From positions 1-64,000 of the forward strand of contig CAYSPG010000009.1 in assembly GCA_964432885.1 (NCBI GenBank): a DNA stretch of 64,000 nt. Direction: 5' to 3'. This document shows, piece by piece, positions 34,091 to 43,069 of this stretch. The position numbers and the translations under genes were made by a program. This DNA is from CAYSPG01 sp964432885 (GTDB lineage: Bacteria; Bacteroidota; Bacteroidia; AKYH767-A; OLB10). Positions within the stretch are counted from its first letter, which is position 1. Each line of letters opens with the position of its first letter. A model generated the notes under the pieces. The model ran no database searches, had not been told where the DNA came from, and saw nothing but the letters and a program-made list of their open reading frames with translations.

Positions 34091-37000
34091 TTATTTTTTA
34101 ACCTTTAAAAAGTCAACTACAATAGGCGTAGCAATGCAAATGGAAGAATAAGTTCCAATTACTATTCCAATAAGAAGTGCAAAAGTGAAACCACGAATTA
34201 CATCGCCACCAAAAATAAATATGGCAAGCAGTGTAAAGAAAATCGTAAGAGATGTATTAATAGTACGGCTTAATGTAGCGTTAAGGGCTTCGTTTATTAC
34301 CGGCTTCATATTATCGGCCGTATGGTGCAGTCCAAGGTATTCACGAATACGGTCAAACACCACAACGGTATCTGTCATCGAATAACCCATTACAGTTAAT
34401 ATAGCTGCAATAAATGCCTGGTCTATCTCTAATGTAAATGGCAATACTCCATTAAATATGGTAAACAGAGCAAGTACAACCAGCGCATCGTGAAACAATG
34501 CAACAGTAGCCCCCAAACCATATTGCCATTTTTTAAATCGAATCCATATATAAATAAACATAACAAGGCACGAGAACAGAATAGCCCACACAGCCGAAGT
34601 TTTAATATCATCGGCAACAGTAGCCCCTACCTTTACAGAGTTTATGATGTTCTGCTTTTTAAATGTTTCAAAGTCAGTTGATGGAAAATAATTTTTTAAC
34701 CCGTCATACAAAGCCTGTGTTACTTTTTCTTCGGCAGCTTGTGAGTTGTCGGCAATTAAATATGGCGTTGTAATCTTAAGGCGATTATCGGTTCCAAATG
34801 TTTTTACTTCAGGGGCTGCACCGCCAAATGGAGCTTCAAGTTCTAAACGTACTTTATCTCCCTGGACGGATTCATTAAATTGAACAACATAAGAACGACC
34901 TCCTTTAAAGTCAACACCAAAGTTTAATCCTTTTGTAACAAGTGAAATGATACCGGCAATAATTATTACAGATGAAACGATGTAATATATTTTTCTGCGT
35001 CCTACAAAGTCAATCTTAATATTTTTAAAAGCGTTTTCGGTTAACTTGTTTGCAAAAGGTATGGCGCTGTTTTTATTCAACATTCTTTCAAAAATAAGGC
35101 GGGTGATAAAAATGGCGCAGAACAAAGACGTTAAAATACCTACAATAAGTGTTGTTGCAAATCCCTGCACAGGACCACTTCCAAATGCAAAAAGGATAAT
35201 ACCAAGAAGCAAAGTGGTAACGTTACTATCAATAATGGACGAGTAAGCGTGTTTAAATCCATCGGTAATTGCCAGCCTAATTCCTTTCCCATGTGATAAT
35301 TCCTCGCGCACACGCTCAAAAATAAGTATGTTGGCATCAACCGACATACCAATGGTAAGCACTATACCAGCAATACCAGGCAATGTAAGTACGGCACCAA
35401 ATGATGCAAGAACTCCCATTATAAAAAACATGTTGCAAAACAATGCTACATCGGCTACCCAACCTGCTTTGCTATAATAAAACGCCATAAAGAGAAGTAC
35501 TAAAGCAAGAGCGATTACAAAAGAAAGCAAACCGTTTCGTATAGCTTCTTGACCAAGCGAAGGGCCAACTACTGCTTCGGAAACAATGTGAGCAGGTGCC
35601 GGAAGTTTTCCTGCTTTTAAAATATTGGCCAAATCCTGCGCCTCGTTAATTTCAAAGTTGCCGGTTATGGAAGAATGACCTCCTGCAATTTCACCAAGTA
35701 CATTTGGGTATGAATAAACATAATCGTCAAGCACAATAGCAATGGCGCGGTCAACATTTTCACCGGTTAATCGTTTCCAAACTTTAGCTCCTTCCGGATT
35801 CATGGTCATAGCAATTTCTGGTGAACTGTTAAACTGTCCAAAATCCTGGCGCGCATCTGTAATAGCAGCCCCATCAAGTGGAGGAGAGCCATCACGGCTT
35901 TTTACTTTTATGGCCACCAATTCCAAAAATTTTGATTCTTTAGATGGCGGCTTTGCTGTCCATAGCAATTTTAAATCTCTGGGTAAAATGGATTTAATGC
36001 GTGGTTCGTTAAAAATTGCATTTAACTTGCCGGTATCTTTAATAGCCGCATACCCAACAACAGGTCCTTTGCGATATTCGCTTTGATTTTGTGCATTATT
36101 GAAAATAGCAGGTGTAAGCAAAACAAATAATGGATTTTCTTTTGAAAATTTTTGAAACTGAGCTTCGCTTGATGTGTCGGTAGATGCAGTTGAGTCGGTA
36201 TCTAATTTATCAAGTAATGCAGGTTTTTTGTTTGCTCCTGTATCGGCTAAGGCCAAAGCTGCTGAATCATTTGCTGCAGCCAATTGAGTTGAATCTCCTT
36301 CTGCAAGAGTTGAATCCGTAGCAGCATTGTTAGTATCAACTTTGGCTTTAAGTGCTTTGTTAACGTCTTCAAATTTTGGAAAAATTTCCATGTTGTTATA
36401 TGTTTCCCAAAATTCAAGTTTTGCAGTTCCTTGTAAAAGTTTACGCACACGTTCAGGCTCTTTTACTCCGGGCAACTCAACCAAAATACGGCCGGCTCCT
36501 AATTGTTGAATATTGGGCTGGGTAACACCAAATTTATCAATACGTGTACGAAGGATATTAAATGTACGGCTAATGGCACCATCAGCTTCGGTTTTTATAA
36601 CCTTTAAAACTTCTTGGTTGGTAGAGTTAAAGGTAACCTTGTTTTGCAAATCCATGGTACTATACAATGCAGCCAAACGGGCATTAGGATCGACTTGAGA
36701 AAATGCCCTGCCAAAAAGCGTAACAAAATCTTCCTGACTGTTTTGCTGCATTTTAACAGCTTCATCAATGGCTTTATTTAAAGTGGGATCAAGAGGATTG
36801 TTTGACATGTTGCGGATGATGTCGGTAACACCTACTTCCATGGTTACGTTCATACCGCCTTTTAAGTCAAGACCTAAATTTATTTCGCGCTCTTTACACT
36901 CCTGAAACGTGTATTTTTTTACTCCCAGATTATAAACCGTTGTTCCGCTTATTGAATCAATATAGGTACGGTATGCAGTTGGATTACCACCTGTGGCCTC

Positions 37001-37108
37001 AAGTGCCTTTTTTTCCTGCCGCCATGTAACCAATGTAAACGATAGCTGGAAAACACATATCACAAAAATGAGAATGGCTAAAAATCGTATTGCGCCTTTA
37101 CTTTGCAT
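34091..37108 (-). CDS. secDF: Fused protein translocase subunit SecDF
   Basis: Protein of 1005 residues joining SecD and SecF. N-terminal TM1 and a large periplasmic P1 domain (GLDLKGGMNVTMEVGV) are followed by SecD helices with GIAGIVLTIGMSVDANILIF; the SecF half has GLNFGVDFKGGRSYVVQF and MGYSMTDTVVVFDRIREYL. SecDF uses the proton gradient to help pull Sec substrates across the inner membrane. The fusion is usual in Bacteroidota. Residues about 255-330 form a low-complexity Ala/Asp/Ser/Thr linker inside P1. A promoter with both -33 and -7 elements lies upstream. Confidence 0.96.
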   Translation of the reverse strand: MQSKGAIRFLAILIFVICVFQLSFTLVTWRQEKKALEATGGNPTAYRTYIDSISGTTVYNLGVKKYTFQECKEREINLGLDLKGGMNVTMEVGVTDIIRNMSNNPLDPTLNKAIDEAVKMQQNSQEDFVTLFGRAFSQVDPNARLAALYSTMDLQNKVTFNSTNQEVLKVIKTEADGAISRTFNILRTRIDKFGVTQPNIQQLGAGRILVELPGVKEPERVRKLLQGTAKLEFWETYNNMEIFPKFEDVNKALKAKVDTNNAATDSTLAEGDSTQLAAANDSAALALADTGANKKPALLDKLDTDSTASTDTSSEAQFQKFSKENPLFVLLTPAIFNNAQNQSEYRKGPVVGYAAIKDTGKLNAIFNEPRIKSILPRDLKLLWTAKPPSKESKFLELVAIKVKSRDGSPPLDGAAITDARQDFGQFNSSPEIAMTMNPEGAKVWKRLTGENVDRAIAIVLDDYVYSYPNVLGEIAGGHSSITGNFEINEAQDLANILKAGKLPAPAHIVSEAVVGPSLGQEAIRNGLLSFVIALALVLLFMAFYYSKAGWVADVALFCNMFFIMGVLASFGAVLTLPGIAGIVLTIGMSVDANILIFERVREELSHGKGIRLAITDGFKHAYSSIIDSNVTTLLLGIILFAFGSGPVQGFATTLIVGILTSLFCAIFITRLIFERMLNKNSAIPFANKLTENAFKNIKIDFVGRRKIYYIVSSVIIIAGIISLVTKGLNFGVDFKGGRSYVVQFNESVQGDKVRLELEAPFGGAAPEVKTFGTDNRLKITTPYLIADNSQAAEEKVTQALYDGLKNYFPSTDFETFKKQNIINSVKVGATVADDIKTSAVWAILFSCLVMFIYIWIRFKKWQYGLGATVALFHDALVVLALFTIFNGVLPFTLEIDQAFIAAILTVMGYSMTDTVVVFDRIREYLGLHHTADNMKPVINEALNATLSRTINTSLTIFFTLLAIFIFGGDVIRGFTFALLIGIVIGTYSSICIATPIVVDFLKVKK

Positions 37109-37149
37109 GAATTAAAATATTAAAATGTTATAAAAATTTTTTGAGCGGG

Positions 37150-37182
37150 CAAATATAGCATTTTATGATAACGGAAAATCAA
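37150..37182 (-). promoter_or_regulatory. Promoter of secDF (-33 TTG and -7 TAnnTTTG)
   Basis: On the minus strand TTG (37182-37180) and TATATTTG (37157-37150) are separated by 22 nt, within the range of the Bacteroidota primary-sigma promoter. The start site would be near 37143, giving a leader of about 35 nt. Confidence 0.6.
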
Positions 37183-37229
37183 GCAAATGCGCCCTTAAAA
37201 ACTGGCTATTTTTAGAGTAAATTGGGGCA

Positions 37230-37991
37230 CTACAGGTGTGCCACTTGTTCAAGAAATATCTCTTTTCGGTTACGCGCTACGGGCAATTGAACATTGTTAT
37301 TCATAACCACATAACCTCCATTACCCCTTACGTACTTTTTGATATGCTGCAGGCTTACTAAGTGAGAATTATGAATCCGACAAAAGCCGGCATTTTTCAA
37401 TAACTCCTCAAGTTCTTTCAGGTTTTTGGTAATAAGCACTTTGTGGTTATTTAAAAAGTAGATGATAGTATTATTGTCATCAGCATCCGCATAAATAATA
37501 TCTGCAACATTTACAAAACTTAGCCCTTCCAATGTTGGTAAAGCAATACGTGTTATGTTGCGCTGCATCTGTTGCATGCCTGTAAAAAGTTGCTGGACCT
37601 GAGAAAACTGGAGGTGTTTTTTCTTTTTTTCTGTTTTTTTTATAGCTGCACGTAAATCGCTTTCGGTTACAGGTTTAATTAGAAAATCAATAGCATTTGC
37701 CTTAAATGCCTGTAAACTATACCTGTCATGTGTGGTTGTAAAAATTAAATCAAAATCAAATTCAGGAAAGTGTGACAGCATTTCGAATCCTGACATGCCG
37801 GGCATTTCGACATCAAGAAATACTAAATCGGGTTCATGTTTTTTTATGGCTTCAAGCCCCTGCTGGCCATTGTTGCAAATTGACACAATGTTTAAATTTT
37901 CAAAATGCTCGGTAATTAAATCGGCAAGCATGGTAGTACACAAAAGTGTGTCGTCAATAAGCACCACATCATATTTAGGTTCATTGGCCAT
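37230..37991 (-). CDS. LytTR-type response regulator
   Basis: Protein of 253 residues. The receiver domain (VVLIDDTLLCTTMLADLI) has the phospho-acceptor Asp60 in LVFLDVEMPGMSGFEML and the TTTHDRYSLQAFKANAIDFL / KP switch region. The C-terminal LytTR DNA-binding domain runs from about 150, with FCRIHNSHLVSLQHIKKYV and VQLPVARNRKEIFLEQV. It would bind DNA when phosphorylated. No histidine kinase gene is adjacent, so it is an orphan in this window. Confidence 0.92.
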   Translation of the reverse strand: MANEPKYDVVLIDDTLLCTTMLADLITEHFENLNIVSICNNGQQGLEAIKKHEPDLVFLDVEMPGMSGFEMLSHFPEFDFDLIFTTTHDRYSLQAFKANAIDFLIKPVTESDLRAAIKKTEKKKKHLQFSQVQQLFTGMQQMQRNITRIALPTLEGLSFVNVADIIYADADDNNTIIYFLNNHKVLITKNLKELEELLKNAGFCRIHNSHLVSLQHIKKYVRGNGGYVVMNNNVQLPVARNRKEIFLEQVAHL

Positions 37992-38050
37992 AGCAAAAGC
38001 GAAATTAGAAAAAGAAATGGATGTTGGTAATGTGTAGGAGTATAAGAAAA

Positions 38051-38073
38051 CGGCAGTGGAAAATCCACTGCCG
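38051..38073 (-). terminator. Hairpin with T-run downstream of the DUF6438-type gene
   Basis: CGGCAGTGGA and TCCACTGCCG form a 10-bp stem with a three-base loop; read on the minus strand it is followed by TTTTCTTATA. It lies 113 nt after the lipoprotein gene stop and just upstream of the LytTR gene. Confidence 0.65.
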
Positions 38074-38130
38074 GAAAACCTGAAAACAAACTTTAATGCG
38101 CAATCGCATTGTTATTACCACCCAACTTAA

Positions 38131-38164
38131 CACAAAAACCGGAGATTAAAGTCCGGTTTTTGTG
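38131..38164. terminator. Second hairpin downstream of the DUF6438-type gene
   Basis: CACAAAAACCGG and CCGGTTTTTGTG are perfectly complementary over 12 nt around a ten-base loop. It begins 21 nt after the stop of the minus-strand lipoprotein gene and may terminate or stabilise its transcript. Confidence 0.6.
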
Positions 38165-38185
38165 CTAGGGCTTACATTGTTATTG

Positions 38186-38713
38186 CTATTCACCTATCAA
38201 TTCACGAATGTTTGTTCTGTCAATTAACATTCTTTGAATATCTAAAAGTACATCGGGTGCATCACCATGGTCAACCACTTTTTTTACATTTTTTACATCA
38301 AGGTTTAGAACAGTTACTTGATAAGAAGTAGCATCATCATGCTGTAGGTATTCATTTTCGAGGTCACAAAATCCCATGTTTTTCATTTCGTAGGCAATGT
38401 CCCATACTAAATTTGGTTCAATTTCAATTTCCAGTTTTCCTTCAAAACGGGTTCCTTTACCAACGAAAATACCTGTACCATTGGCTAATATTTCAATGCT
38501 ATACGAAACAGGGACATCGCGGTTGCCATTTTGAGAAGTAAAGCTAAATAGCAACTCATCATCTTCGGGTTCGCGGTACGAGGAGTGATTTGCTGCAGAT
38601 GGCGAAAGTGATTCGTCTTTTGAGCAGGATGATAGCATAGCTATTCCCAATGCGAGTGAAAGGTTCAACAACATCCCGTTGCTGATCTTTGCGAGGTTAA
38701 TTAGATTTTTCAT
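38186..38713 (-). CDS. Lipoprotein, DUF6438-like
   Basis: Protein of 175 residues. The signal ends at a lipobox (MLSSC, Cys30). The mature part, VSYSIEILANGTGIFVGKGT then LVWDIAYEMKNMGFCDLENE and DDATSYQVTVLN, follows the pattern I associate with DUF6438: a beta-rich domain with a Tyr-Ser-hydrophobic start. Function is unknown; location is probably the periplasmic or outer surface of the outer membrane. It is single, with two hairpins downstream. Confidence 0.65.
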   Translation of the reverse strand: MKNLINLAKISNGMLLNLSLALGIAMLSSCSKDESLSPSAANHSSYREPEDDELLFSFTSQNGNRDVPVSYSIEILANGTGIFVGKGTRFEGKLEIEIEPNLVWDIAYEMKNMGFCDLENEYLQHDDATSYQVTVLNLDVKNVKKVVDHGDAPDVLLDIQRMLIDRTNIRELIGE

Positions 38714-38849
38714 AGTAGTGTGTTTTTAATTGTTAGTAATGAGGTTTGTTTTAATTACGATGTAAATGTATATTCAGCATTTGCAAAACTGTATACGCAA
38801 ATGAGACGTTGGAAATAAACGGAGGGTACTTGGTAATTTTTACGGGTAT

Positions 38850-39956
38850 TTAGACAGGGCGTTCTTTTTCAAGAAACACCGTAGTGGTAGGAAAAGCAAA
38901 GTGGCAGCCATGATCTGCAACTATGTCCATTATTTTAAAATTTATTTCTTCTTTAACAGAACTAAAAATATCCAAATCATTGGTGGTAACAAAATACACT
39001 ATTTCAATGTCTAATGAACTTGTATTAAAGTTGGTAAAAGCTACCGAAGCATTTTCGCGAAGTTGGCTATGATTATGTAAATAGGTTTTTAAGTCAGCAA
39101 TAATGGCTTTTATTTGATTTTTTGAGGTTGAATAAGTAAGTCCTATAATAGTACGGGCTCGCACAAAGTTTCGTTCGGTTTGATTTTCTAACTCAGCATC
39201 AATCATTTTTTTGTTAGCAACCGTTACAAGAGTTTTGTCCAGTGTGCGAATTTTTGTGGTACGAAAACCAACTTCTTCAACATGTCCTCTAACACCGGCT
39301 ACCTGAACCAAATCGCCAAGCGTAAATGGTTTATCAAGAAAAATTAAAAAAGAACCCAGTAAATTTTCAAGCGTTTCTTTTGCCGCAAGGGCAAATGCTA
39401 AACCTCCAATGCCCAACCCTGCTATGATAGATGCAATGTTTAGCTTATATATAGCGCCCAAAACAAAAAAGAAAGCAATAAAAAGCAAAACAACTTTTAC
39501 AGCTGTTTTTAAAAATGGAATTAGCTGGTCATCTGTTTTTGACTCTGTAAGTTTGGCTCGTTCAAGTAACACCAATCCTATATAATCAACCATACGTAAT
39601 ATAAGCCACATTACCGTGCCAATAAGTATGGTTTGAAAAAGACGGTTTAACGTCATGCGCACACCAAACTCTTCTTCCGATGCCAAATGCCACTCATCAG
39701 GAAAGCGCAATGTGTTGCATGCAATGTAAACAATGATTAAAAAAATGGTGAACGAGAAAGGCTTTAATAAAAGCTCAACAAATGTTTTTACACCAACCGA
39801 CTTAAAGTACTTTGAAAGAAGTTGGAATAAAATCCATGAAATAAAGCGGGATATTAAATTTTTAAATACAAGCCCGGCAATGAGGATTGTTAAAAACCAA
39901 AGGTAATTTTCGATGGTGTTGCCACAAATTTGCCGACTGAGAAATTCAGCCTCCAT
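38850..39956 (-). CDS. MscS-type mechanosensitive channel
   Basis: Protein of 368 residues with about five N-terminal membrane segments. The pore helix and following beta domain are clear: LGIGGLAFALAAKETLENLL, then GSFLIFLDKPFTLGDLVQV and GHVEEVGFRTTKIRTLDKT. The cytoplasmic cage occupies the last 130 residues. MscS channels open on membrane tension and release solutes in osmotic down-shock. The gene starts one base after the stop of the upstream amino-acid dehydrogenase gene, indicating a two-gene operon. Confidence 0.93.
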   Translation of the reverse strand: MEAEFLSRQICGNTIENYLWFLTILIAGLVFKNLISRFISWILFQLLSKYFKSVGVKTFVELLLKPFSFTIFLIIVYIACNTLRFPDEWHLASEEEFGVRMTLNRLFQTILIGTVMWLILRMVDYIGLVLLERAKLTESKTDDQLIPFLKTAVKVVLLFIAFFFVLGAIYKLNIASIIAGLGIGGLAFALAAKETLENLLGSFLIFLDKPFTLGDLVQVAGVRGHVEEVGFRTTKIRTLDKTLVTVANKKMIDAELENQTERNFVRARTIIGLTYSTSKNQIKAIIADLKTYLHNHSQLRENASVAFTNFNTSSLDIEIVYFVTTNDLDIFSSVKEEINFKIMDIVADHGCHFAFPTTTVFLEKERPV

Positions 39957-39957
39957 G

Positions 39958-41184
39958 CTACATTAGTTTTTTTAAAGCAATTTCAAAAGCAGATGATGTT
40001 ATTTTTGTTTTACTTTTATTAATGGCATAAACATCCTGCAGGGCTTTTAATATAGTGTTGCCTGCATCGTCAAAAATTTTGGTGTCGTCAATAATAGCAT
40101 TTGCATTGTGCAGGTAAGCAAATACACGGGCCATGCCGCAATTTGCTATAAAGTCGGGGATTACACTTACTTTATTATCACAAAACTGCCCAATAGGGCC
40201 AAAGAAAATTTCTTTGTCGGCAAAAGGTACATTGGCGCCACATGAAATAACTTCTAATCCCGAATTTATTAGCGCCTCAACTTGCTGTTGGGTTACAAGC
40301 CTTGATGCCGCTCCGGGAATAAAAATTTCAGCACTGCAATTCCATACTTTTTTATTTATCTCATCAAAAGAAAGCATACCCGAAGCATGTAATTCATTAC
40401 CTTTTCGGGTATTAAACAAATTTTTAATCTCATCAAACGTAAAGCCATTTTCATTTATCAGACCACCTGAACGGTCAATAATACCAACAATTTTTACCCC
40501 CATTTGAGAAAGGTAAAATCCGGCTGCCGCTGCAACATTGCCCCATCCTTGAATCACTGCGCGCTTTGTTTTAATATCACCACCCCACAACTGATAATAA
40601 TGTTTAACTGCATAAGCCACACCATAGCCGGTTATCATATCAGCCACTTTGTAGTTTCGGCTCATTTCAGGAGAGAGCAATTCGTTTTTTAAAATTAGTG
40701 ATACTCCCTGCTGCAAATTTTTTATTCTTTTTGCAATATTCTGTTCTCCATCATGGTAATGGCCAACAGCGGTTCCTTCTTGCGGATGAAGTATTCCTAG
40801 TTTTTCTGTAATTGGAATTACATCATGTATTTCATCAACATTTAAATCACCTCCTGTTCCATAATAGGACTTTAATAATGGCTTTACTGCTTTAAACCAG
40901 CGCTCTAGTACTTGTTTTTTTCTGGGATCTAAAGGGTCAAAATTTATTCCGGATTTTGCTCCACCAATAGGTGGCCCCGAAACAGAAAATTTTACTTCCA
41001 TTGTTTTTGCCAGTGATTCCACTTCCCGCTTATCACACCCCTTGCGCATCCGGGTTCCGCCTCCAGCACTTCCGTTTCGAATAGAATTTATTACAAGCCA
41101 TCCTTCCGCATCAGTCTCTGCATCTTTCCACTCAAAAACTATCTCAGGACGTTTTTCTTCAAACTGTTTTAGCAACTCAAGCAT
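39958..41184 (-). CDS. Glu/Leu/Phe/Val dehydrogenase family protein
   Basis: Protein of 408 residues. The dimerisation domain has GTRMRKGCDKREVESLAKTM; the catalytic lysine lies in PPIGGAKSGI (Lys77) and YGTGGDLNVDE follows. The NAD(P) domain includes AVIQGWGNVAAAAGFYLSQM, a GxGNxA Rossmann loop. It oxidatively deaminates an amino acid such as glutamate or a branched-chain residue, or runs the reverse. Substrate cannot be fixed by eye. It is cotranscribed with the MscS gene. Confidence 0.9.
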   Translation of the reverse strand: MLELLKQFEEKRPEIVFEWKDAETDAEGWLVINSIRNGSAGGGTRMRKGCDKREVESLAKTMEVKFSVSGPPIGGAKSGINFDPLDPRKKQVLERWFKAVKPLLKSYYGTGGDLNVDEIHDVIPITEKLGILHPQEGTAVGHYHDGEQNIAKRIKNLQQGVSLILKNELLSPEMSRNYKVADMITGYGVAYAVKHYYQLWGGDIKTKRAVIQGWGNVAAAAGFYLSQMGVKIVGIIDRSGGLINENGFTFDEIKNLFNTRKGNELHASGMLSFDEINKKVWNCSAEIFIPGAASRLVTQQQVEALINSGLEVISCGANVPFADKEIFFGPIGQFCDNKVSVIPDFIANCGMARVFAYLHNANAIIDDTKIFDDAGNTILKALQDVYAINKSKTKITSSAFEIALKKLM

Positions 41185-41278
41185 ATTCTTATTCTGAAAA
41201 ATTTTTGCGAATGTAGTAAATAGACTTTTTTATAATTCTATTACTGCAAATGATATATTAGATAGAATTACTTGCAGG

Positions 41279-42274
41279 TTAAAACTTTTTAATGCCAATT
41301 ATCTCTCTTACCTCAGCAATGGTTTTTGAAGCACTGGCATGTGCTTTATCCCGGCCCTGTTTTACTACTTTATTTATATAGTTACTATCCGAGCTTATTG
41401 CTTTTATTCTTTCGTTTATTGGGGATACAAATTTTACCATGTCTTCGGCCAACTGTTTTTTCATATCTCCATATCTGATGCTACAATTATTGTATGCTGT
41501 TTCAAAATGCTGAACAACTTCGTCAGCCGAAACAACTTTCATTAAAATAAATAAGTTTTGAATGGATTCGGGTTTTGGAGAATTGGTTTCAGAGGGGCCG
41601 CTATCAGTAACAGCACGCATAACTTTTTTTCGGATAACTTCGGCTTCATCGCTTAAAAAAATTGCGTTGCCTTCGCCTTCTGATTTTCCCATTTTACCGC
41701 TCCCATCAAGGCCGGGAATTTTTACAAGGCTTTGCCCAAAATTAAATGCAACCGGTTCAGGAAAATATTCGGTTTTATATAGCCTGTTAAACCGATTGCC
41801 AAAAGTTCTGGTCATTTCAAGGTGTTGTTCCTGATCTTTTCCCACTGGCACTTTACTTGCCTTGTGTATTAATATATCAGCCGCCATGAGCACGGGATAG
41901 GTAAGCAATCCTGCATTAACATTGTCAGGATGTTTACGAATTTTGTCTTTAAATGAAACTACCCGTTCAAGCTCGCCTACATAGGCATTCATATTCATTA
42001 AAAGATACAGTTCTGCTGTTTCGGGCAAGTCGCTTTGTATATATATGGTGCTTTTTTCAGGGTCAATGCCGCAGGCCAAATATTCGGCAAGCACCTGCTT
42101 TACATTGCTATGCAGGTTCTGTGGGGTAGGATGTGTGGTAAGAGAATGATAGTCGGCAATAAAAAAAAAGCAGTTGTGTTCATACTGCATTTTTAAAAAA
42201 TTTTTTACCGCACCAAAATAATTTCCTATGTGAAGGTTGCCCGTTGAACGGATGCCGCTAACTACTGTATCCAT
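41279..42274 (-). CDS. trpS: Tryptophanyl-tRNA synthetase
   Basis: Protein of 331 residues, full length for a bacterial TrpRS. The HIGH-type motif is GNLHIGNYFG (His15-Asn18) and the KMSKS-type motif is GSGKMGKSEG near residue 195. DLPETAELYLLMNMNAYVGE and AADILIHKASKVPVGKDQEQ form the class I core. It charges tRNA-Trp in the cytoplasm. Upstream lies a TfoX remnant rather than a partner gene, so trpS probably has its own promoter, in the 48 nt before the start. Confidence 0.97.
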   Translation of the reverse strand: MDTVVSGIRSTGNLHIGNYFGAVKNFLKMQYEHNCFFFIADYHSLTTHPTPQNLHSNVKQVLAEYLACGIDPEKSTIYIQSDLPETAELYLLMNMNAYVGELERVVSFKDKIRKHPDNVNAGLLTYPVLMAADILIHKASKVPVGKDQEQHLEMTRTFGNRFNRLYKTEYFPEPVAFNFGQSLVKIPGLDGSGKMGKSEGEGNAIFLSDEAEVIRKKVMRAVTDSGPSETNSPKPESIQNLFILMKVVSADEVVQHFETAYNNCSIRYGDMKKQLAEDMVKFVSPINERIKAISSDSNYINKVVKQGRDKAHASASKTIAEVREIIGIKKF

Positions 42275-42322
42275 CGGGCGAAAATAAAAAGTTTTTCCCG
42301 ATGTGTTTTGTTACTGAGTATT

Positions 42323-42451
42323 TTAAAGTAAAGAGAGTAAACCGTAGCTGCTTTTATAAAGCCCGCCAACCATTTTTTTCTCCTCAACTTTTTTATGTGT
42401 TTCAGAAATTATTTCGCGGCATGCGTTTGCTAATTTTTCGTTGTATGACAT
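42323..42451 (-). pseudogene. Remnant of a TfoX/Sxy N-terminal domain gene
   Basis: A 42-codon frame encodes MSYNEKLANACREIIS, then KKVEEKKMVGGLYKSSYG and a stop. The opening and the EEKKM-GG-Y block match the start of TfoX N-terminal domain proteins, which normally run to about 110 residues (MxYDExLAxRxR ... EKKMFGGL). Everything after the first third is missing. The end abuts trpS, the start is 14 nt from a dispersed hairpin repeat. It is best read as a decayed copy; a functional micro-protein is not excluded. Confidence 0.6.
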
Positions 42452-42464
42452 AATGATGTTGTTT

Positions 42465-42540
42465 AAATAGAACACGGATGACACGGATTTATTTTTTATC
42501 CGCGAAAATCCGTTTAATCCGCGTCATCAGCGTTCTATTT
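42465..42540. repeat. Dispersed 'GCGGAT/ATCCGC' hairpin repeat flush with a stop codon
   Basis: AAATAGAACACGGATGAC (42465-42482) pairs with GTCATCAGCGTTCTATTT (42523-42540) with two mismatches, around TTTTTTATCCGCGAAAATCCG. The stop codon of the VOC gene begins at 42542, one base beyond. Confidence 0.85.
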
Positions 42541-42541
42541 T

Positions 42542-42982
42542 TTATTTTCCTTGCTGATTGTAATCGTAATTCACCATCCAGTTTATTCCAAACTTATCGG
42601 TAAACATTCCAAAGTATGCACCCCAAAAAGTTTTGTTCATAGGCATGCCTATTTTACCACCGGCAGAAAGTCCGTTAAAAATCCGGTTAGCTTCGTCTTC
42701 GCTTTCGGTGTTTATTGAAATTGAAATATTATTTCCTTCTTTAAAACTACTGGCCCATTCGCCACCGGTATCACTTCCCATTAAAATAGTTCCGTCACCA
42801 ATAGGTAATGATACGTGCATAATTTTTTCGCCATCGGCAGCGCTCATTTTTTGTCCTTCCTGCGGAGGCATGTCTTTAAATTTTCCTATGTAAGGAAACT
42901 CACCTCCAAAAACCGATTTGTAAAAATTAAATGCGGCTTCGCATGTGCCGTTAAATGTGATGTAAGGATTTACTTGTGCCAT
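42542..42982 (-). CDS. VOC-family protein (PhnB-like)
   Basis: Protein of 146 residues. It opens VNPYITFNGTCEAAFNFYKS with VFGGEFPYIGKFKDMPP, and closes with FWGAYFGMFTDKFGINWMVN, the signature of the PhnB/3-demethylubiquinone methyltransferase-like VOC subfamily (glyoxalase fold). Metal ligands are not fully conserved in this subfamily and its reaction is not established. It sits alone, followed directly by a dispersed hairpin. Confidence 0.88.
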   Translation of the reverse strand: MAQVNPYITFNGTCEAAFNFYKSVFGGEFPYIGKFKDMPPQEGQKMSAADGEKIMHVSLPIGDGTILMGSDTGGEWASSFKEGNNISISINTESEDEANRIFNGLSAGGKIGMPMNKTFWGAYFGMFTDKFGINWMVNYDYNQQGK

Positions 42983-43069
42983 AATTATTTGTTTGATATT
43001 TTATTTGATTCGAAAGTAACAAAAACAGCGACTGCAATTTTTTAAAATCGTTTAAATAATTTAAATAAG

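Noticed and set aside
42815..43045. Plus-strand 76-aa frame over the VOC gene start
   Set aside because: It is antisense to a well-supported VOC protein and has no promoter or domain.
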